NCBI GenBank assembly: GCA_031429035.1
Contig: JANOYU010000119.1
Span: 1-11,108 of the forward strand
DNA length: 11,108 bases
Source: Methylotenera_A sp031429035
GTDB lineage: Bacteria; Pseudomonadota; Gammaproteobacteria; Burkholderiales; Methylophilaceae
Direction of reading: 5' to 3'
Notes under the pieces: generated by a model
Told to the model about the DNA's origin: nothing
The model's database searches: none
What the model saw: the letters and a program-made list of their open reading frames with translations, nothing else
Position numbers and translations under genes: made by a program
Part shown: piece by piece, positions 7,820 to 11,108 of the stretch
Position numbering within the stretch: the first letter of the stretch is position 1
How the letters are laid out: every line of letters begins with the position of its first letter

Positions 7820-9250
7820 TTGTTTAAATTTAACACCCCAATATTAACAAGTTTTTTACTGGCTTTTTGTTTGCTATTTATTGGCTGCGATAAGCCTAGT
7901 GATACGCCAAAAGCCAAGCCAGTAGCGCCAGCTATTAAAAATGACAAAGTCATTACTTTTGTCACCATGAACAGCCCCAATACCTATTATGTCAATGGCA
8001 ACAACGAATTTGCAGGGCTAGAGTACGATTTAGCTAAATTATTTGTGCAAGAGCTTGATGATGGCACACAGCTTAAATTTATTGTCGAAAACCATATTGA
8101 TCAAGTATTGCCAAATTTATTAAGCGGTAAGGCAGATATTGCCGCAGCCGATATTACTGTGACGGAACCACGCAAAAAGCGCATTGATTTTAGCCTGCCT
8201 TATCAAGACGTGCAGCAACAAGTGGTGTATAACAAAACACAAAATAGCAAACCAGCAAAAAATTTAAAAAGTTTAATCGGCAGCAATATTACAGTACCCG
8301 CAGGCACTAGCTTTGCAGAGCGCTTAAGCCAACTACACGCGCAAGAACCAAGCTTGTTTTGGGAGGAGCGGCATAATGCCAACTCTGAAAAACTGTTGAT
8401 TGAATTAGCCAATGGCGATATTGATTACACCATTGCCGACAGCCATTTAATTGCCATTTTGCAAAATTATTACCCTAATTTAGGTGTGGCATTTGCCATT
8501 GGCGAGCCAGAAAAAATAGCTTGGGCACTAGGTAAAAATACTGACCCTGCACTATTGGCAAAAGCCAATGCATTTTTTAGCAAAATTAAAAACAACGGTA
8601 CTTTGCGTAATTTAATTGATCGCTATCATGGCAATGCAAAGCGCTTAAATCAGCTAGATATTAAAACATTTTTAGTGAACAGCAATAAATTATTGCCAAA
8701 ATACAAACATTTGTTTAAACAGGCACAAGAAATTACAGGCATTGATTGGCGCCTATTGGCGGCCATTAGCTATCAAGAATCGCACTGGGATACCTTTAAC
8801 ACCTCGCCCACCAATGTGCGTGGTTTGATGATGTTGACAGAAGCCACTGCCGACCAAATGGGCGTAAGCGACAGGCTAGACCCGAAACAAAGCATACCTG
8901 CAGGTGCAAAATATATTAGCCTGCTGGTAGATACGATTCCAGAGCGTATTCCCGAGCCAGACCGCACTTATATGGCATTGGCTTCTTACAATATTGGTTA
9001 TGCGCATGTAGAAGATGCGCGCGTGTTGGCGCAACGCTTGAAGCTTAACCCCGATAGTTGGGCAGATGTGAAAAAAACCTTAGTGATGTTGAACAACCCA
9101 GATTACTACGTTAACGCCAAATATGGCTATTGCAGCGGCGGCGCGCCGGTGATTTTTGTAGAATCGATTCGCAGTTACCACAATATTTTATTACGCTACC
9201 AGCCTGCGCACAACCCTAGTAACGAAACCTACAAAATAGCCAGCAATTAG
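7820..9250 (+). CDS. mltF: MltF-type membrane-bound lytic murein transglycosylase lipoprotein
   Basis: The 476-residue product is predicted to cleave the glycan MurNAc-GlcNAc bond to give 1,6-anhydro ends during peptidoglycan turnover. Residues 1-22 form a hydrophobic signal sequence ending in a lipobox FIGC with Cys23 as the acylation site. A periplasmic solute-binding-like (SBP_bac_3) regulatory domain follows at about 43-272 (GLEYDLAKLF, ADIAAADITVTEPRKKRIDFS, WALGKNTDP). The C-terminal SLT domain covers about 290-465. Its catalytic Glu320 lies in ISYQESHW, followed by VRGLMMLT and ALASYNIG, which are the MltF-style motifs. E. coli MltF is 518 aa. The start is TTG at 7820: it is the only in-frame start-type codon between the rpiA stop (in the same frame) and the signal peptide, and AAGG at 7808-7811 sits 8 nt upstream. 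Asp follows Cys23, the classical +2 signal for inner-membrane retention in enterobacteria. A hairpin terminator lies downstream. Confidence 0.93.
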   Translation: MFKFNTPILTSFLLAFCLLFIGCDKPSDTPKAKPVAPAIKNDKVITFVTMNSPNTYYVNGNNEFAGLEYDLAKLFVQELDDGTQLKFIVENHIDQVLPNLLSGKADIAAADITVTEPRKKRIDFSLPYQDVQQQVVYNKTQNSKPAKNLKSLIGSNITVPAGTSFAERLSQLHAQEPSLFWEERHNANSEKLLIELANGDIDYTIADSHLIAILQNYYPNLGVAFAIGEPEKIAWALGKNTDPALLAKANAFFSKIKNNGTLRNLIDRYHGNAKRLNQLDIKTFLVNSNKLLPKYKHLFKQAQEITGIDWRLLAAISYQESHWDTFNTSPTNVRGLMMLTEATADQMGVSDRLDPKQSIPAGAKYISLLVDTIPERIPEPDRTYMALASYNIGYAHVEDARVLAQRLKLNPDSWADVKKTLVMLNNPDYYVNAKYGYCSGGAPVIFVESIRSYHNILLRYQPAHNPSNETYKIASN

Positions 9251-9297
9251 TGGCAAACATCTGTTTTATTGATTTTAAAAACCCGGCATTCAAGCAC

Positions 9298-9345
9298 ATG
9301 CTCTGCAGGGCGCTTAGATACTGGCTTGCAGAGCATTTAATTTTC
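9298..9345 (+). terminator. Hairpin terminator downstream of rpiA-mltF
   Basis: ATGCTCTGCA (9298-9307) and TGCAGAGCAT (9327-9336) form a perfect 10-bp inverted repeat, extendable inward by a G-U and a G-C pair. A T-rich tail, TTTAATTTT, follows on the plus strand. The loop is long (about 15-19 nt), so termination may be weak. On the minus strand no U-tract follows directly, so it serves serS less well. Confidence 0.5.
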
Positions 9346-9361
9346 ATCATATAGTTTTTAT

Positions 9362-9395
9362 CGTATCGTTTTTCAAGTCGTATCGTTTTTCAAGT
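9362..9395. repeat. Perfect tandem duplication of a 17-bp unit
   Basis: The unit CGTATCGTTTTTCAAGT occurs twice head to tail (9362-9378 and 9379-9395) with no mismatch. A degenerate third copy may precede it (9348-9361, CATATAGTTTTTAT). It lies in the convergent spacer just after the serS stop codon. No function is evident; slipped-strand duplication is the simplest origin. Confidence 0.85.
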
Positions 9396-9402
9396 AGTTG
9401 AT

Positions 9403-10809
9403 TTATGCCAAACTTAATTTTTGCAAACCATTCATGTAAGGTTGCAGCACCTCAGGGATCGTCACGCTGCCATCGGCATTTTGATAATTCTCCAACACAG
9501 CCACCAACGTGCGCCCGACTGCTAAGCCAGAGCCATTCAGCGTGTGCACAAACTCCATTTTGCCTTGTGCATTTTTAAAACGTGCGCTCAAACGCCGCGC
9601 TTGAAATGCCTCGCAGTTGCTTACACTGGATATTTCGCGATAAGTATTTTGTGCAGGCAACCACACTTCTAAATCGTAAGTTTTAGCTGCGCCAAAGCCC
9701 ATATCGCCCGTGCAAAGCGAAACAACGCGATACGGCAGCTCCAAAGCTTTTAAAATATTTTCAGCATGGCCAACCATCTCTTCTAGCGCTTCGTAACTCT
9801 TGCTTGGGTGCACAATTTGCACCATCTCGACCTTGTCAAACTGGTGCTGGCGAATCATGCCTTTGGTGTCTTTGCCATAACTGCCCGCCTCGCTTCTAAA
9901 ACATGGCGTGTGCGCAGTTAGCTTGATTGGCAAGGCTTCTAACGGGATGATTTCATCACGCACAGTGTTGGTGAGTGTGACTTCGGAGGTGGGAATTAGA
10001 TACAGCAATCTTGGCCGAATATCAAACATTGTGGTGTCGTCTATGTTTGTAGCCTTGTCAATATCAACATCTTTTCCCGCCACAAAAACATCTGCCCCAA
10101 AAGCACGTTGCCAAACAGGATCCAAGCCTTTTGGTCGATCACCTCCTGCATATACACCAAATAAATCTTCTTCAAATTTTGGTAACTGTCCCGTACCAAG
10201 CAAAGTTTCCCGATTTACCAAATACGGCGTATAGCATTCCTCGTAGCCATGTTGTTCAGTTTGCGTGTCCAACATAAACTGTGCCAAAGCACGGTGCATT
10301 TTTGCGATTTGGCCGCGCATAAAAGTAAAGCGCGTACCAGATAATTTAATACCCGTATCAAAATCAAGTCCAAGTGGTGTACCAACATCAGTGTGATCAA
10401 GAATTGAAAAATCAAACGTGCGCGGCGTACCAACTTTACGCACTTCCACGTTATCAGTCTCAGATTTACCAGCAGGAACACTTTCATGTGGCAAGTTAGG
10501 CACATTCAACATCAAATCTTTTAGTTGCTCTTGAATGTCAGCTAAGTGTGCTTCGTGTGCTTTAAGTTGGTCACCTAAACCAGCCACTTCTGCCATGATT
10601 ACGCTGACATCTTCGCCCTTGGATTTTGCAAAACCAATGCTCTTAGAAGCCGCATTGCGCTTGGCTTGCAGCGCCTCAGTATTGGTTTGTATGATTTTGC
10701 GTTCAGCTTCCAGCTTGGTAAACTCTTCTGCAGGAAAGTCAAACTTGCGCGCTTTCAAGCGCGCAAACACCCCGTCTAAATCATTTCTTAATTGCTGAAT
10801 ATCTAACAT
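9403..10809 (-). CDS. serS: Seryl-tRNA synthetase with a ~38-residue catalytic-domain insertion
   Basis: This class II synthetase charges tRNA-Ser (and tRNA-Sec where present) with serine in the cytosol. Residues 1-105 form the N-terminal long coiled-coil arm that contacts the tRNA, beginning with the typical MLDIQQLRNDLD. The catalytic core has motif 1 around 170-212 (MHRALAQFML to GQLPKFEEDLF), the serine-binding TSEV (274-277), motif 2 FRSEAGSYGKDTKGMIRQHQF (304-324) and motif 3 GSGLAVGRTL (426-435). At 468 residues it is 38 longer than the E. coli enzyme (430). The whole excess falls between EEDLF and YLIPTSEV, where residues 218-269 (nt 10003-10158) replace about 14 residues. The frame is intact, so this looks like a true insertion rather than a sequencing error. 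The ATG at 10809 has AGAG upstream, overlapping the rarA stop, which suggests co-transcription with rarA. Confidence 0.97.
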   Translation of the reverse strand: MLDIQQLRNDLDGVFARLKARKFDFPAEEFTKLEAERKIIQTNTEALQAKRNAASKSIGFAKSKGEDVSVIMAEVAGLGDQLKAHEAHLADIQEQLKDLMLNVPNLPHESVPAGKSETDNVEVRKVGTPRTFDFSILDHTDVGTPLGLDFDTGIKLSGTRFTFMRGQIAKMHRALAQFMLDTQTEQHGYEECYTPYLVNRETLLGTGQLPKFEEDLFGVYAGGDRPKGLDPVWQRAFGADVFVAGKDVDIDKATNIDDTTMFDIRPRLLYLIPTSEVTLTNTVRDEIIPLEALPIKLTAHTPCFRSEAGSYGKDTKGMIRQHQFDKVEMVQIVHPSKSYEALEEMVGHAENILKALELPYRVVSLCTGDMGFGAAKTYDLEVWLPAQNTYREISSVSNCEAFQARRLSARFKNAQGKMEFVHTLNGSGLAVGRTLVAVLENYQNADGSVTIPEVLQPYMNGLQKLSLA

Positions 10810-10816
10810 TTATTCT

Positions 10817-11108
10817 CTACTTTTTCGCTTTTTTATCTAAATCTTTAAGGTGCACTAATTTTTCGCTTATTTTACCTTCTAAGCCGCGAGTCGTGGGCGC
10901 ATAAAACTGCGGCGGTACATTTTTACCTTCATAAAGCTCATCTGGAAAGTAATCTACGCCTGCCGCATAAGCCTCTGGCTCGTTATGTGCGTAGCGGTAT
11001 TCTTTGCCGTAATCTAATTCTTTCATCAGCTTGGTTGGCGCGTTTCTTAAATGCAAAGGCACTGGTCGCGATTTATCTTGTGCCACAAAACTTTTAGCTT
11101 GATTATAT
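10817..11108 (-). CDS. rarA: Replication-associated recombination protein RarA, C-terminal fragment
   Basis: The 96 visible C-terminal residues match the end of RarA (MgsA), an AAA+ ATPase of the clamp-loader/WRNIP1 family that acts at stalled replication forks. Recognisable stretches are VPLHLRNAPTKLMKELDYG, EYRYAHNEPEAYAAG, YFPDEL and FYAPTTRGLEGKISEKL, all in the E. coli order. The ATPase domain, including Walker A and B, lies beyond the right edge. The frame remains open to the edge, so the GTG at 11086 is an internal valine and not a start. The stop is 7 nt before the serS start codon, and the order rarA then serS is the same as in E. coli (lolA-rarA-serS). Confidence 0.93.
   Translation of the reverse strand, partial: YNQAKSFVAQDKSRPVPLHLRNAPTKLMKELDYGKEYRYAHNEPEAYAAGVDYFPDELYEGKNVPPQFYAPTTRGLEGKISEKLVHLKDLDKKAKK

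Noticed and set aside
10215..10505. Minus-strand open frame of about 96 codons in another frame inside serS, checked as a possible frameshift or overlapping gene.
   Set aside because: The serS frame is intact and matches the family across this stretch, so no frameshift is needed and the other frame has no homology I recognise.
11084..11086. GTG as a possible start of a small 89-residue protein before serS.
   Set aside because: The frame is open to the right edge and the protein aligns with the C-terminus of RarA, so this is an internal codon of a truncated gene.

Overview
The window is an ordinary chromosomal housekeeping segment from a Gram-negative proteobacterium. It shows no phage, insertion sequence, CRISPR array or tRNA/rRNA gene. 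My best guess is a betaproteobacterium of the Methylophilaceae type (Methylotenera or Methylophilus relatives). That rests on protein similarity as I remember it, the moderately AT-rich composition and the gene content, so genus level is inference. The rarA-serS pair matches the lolA-rarA-serS order known in E. coli, and Mfd follows the E. coli architecture along its whole length.

Layout from left to right. (1) Positions 2-2860, plus strand: the 3' nine-tenths or so of a large AddA/RecB-type UvrD-family helicase-nuclease, entering from outside the window. (2) Only 30 nt separate its stop from a convergent minus-strand pair: mfd (6994 to 3527), followed after 24 nt by a DedA-family membrane protein gene (3502 to 2891). 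(3) A 117-nt divergent promoter region (6995-7111) separates mfd from a plus-strand pair: rpiA (7112-7804) and, 15 nt later, an mltF-type lytic transglycosylase lipoprotein gene (7820-9250). (4) A 152-nt convergent spacer (9251-9402) holds a hairpin terminator and a perfect 17-bp tandem duplication. (5) On the minus strand, the 3' end of rarA (entering from the right edge) is followed by serS (10809 to 9403), with 7 nt between them.

Functionally, three units deal with DNA damage and replication stress: the helicase-nuclease (double-strand end processing), Mfd (transcription-coupled repair) and RarA (stalled forks). They lie in separate transcription units and do not form one system. The rest serve the pentose phosphate pathway (RpiA), peptidoglycan turnover (MltF), envelope lipid or membrane homeostasis (DedA) and translation (SerRS).

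I found no previously undescribed multi-gene system here. The details most worth checking are a SerRS insertion of about 38 residues in the catalytic domain lying in a stretch with distinct codon use, an Asp at +2 of the MltF lipobox, an altered active-site loop in RpiA, and overlapping divergent -10 boxes between mfd and rpiA.
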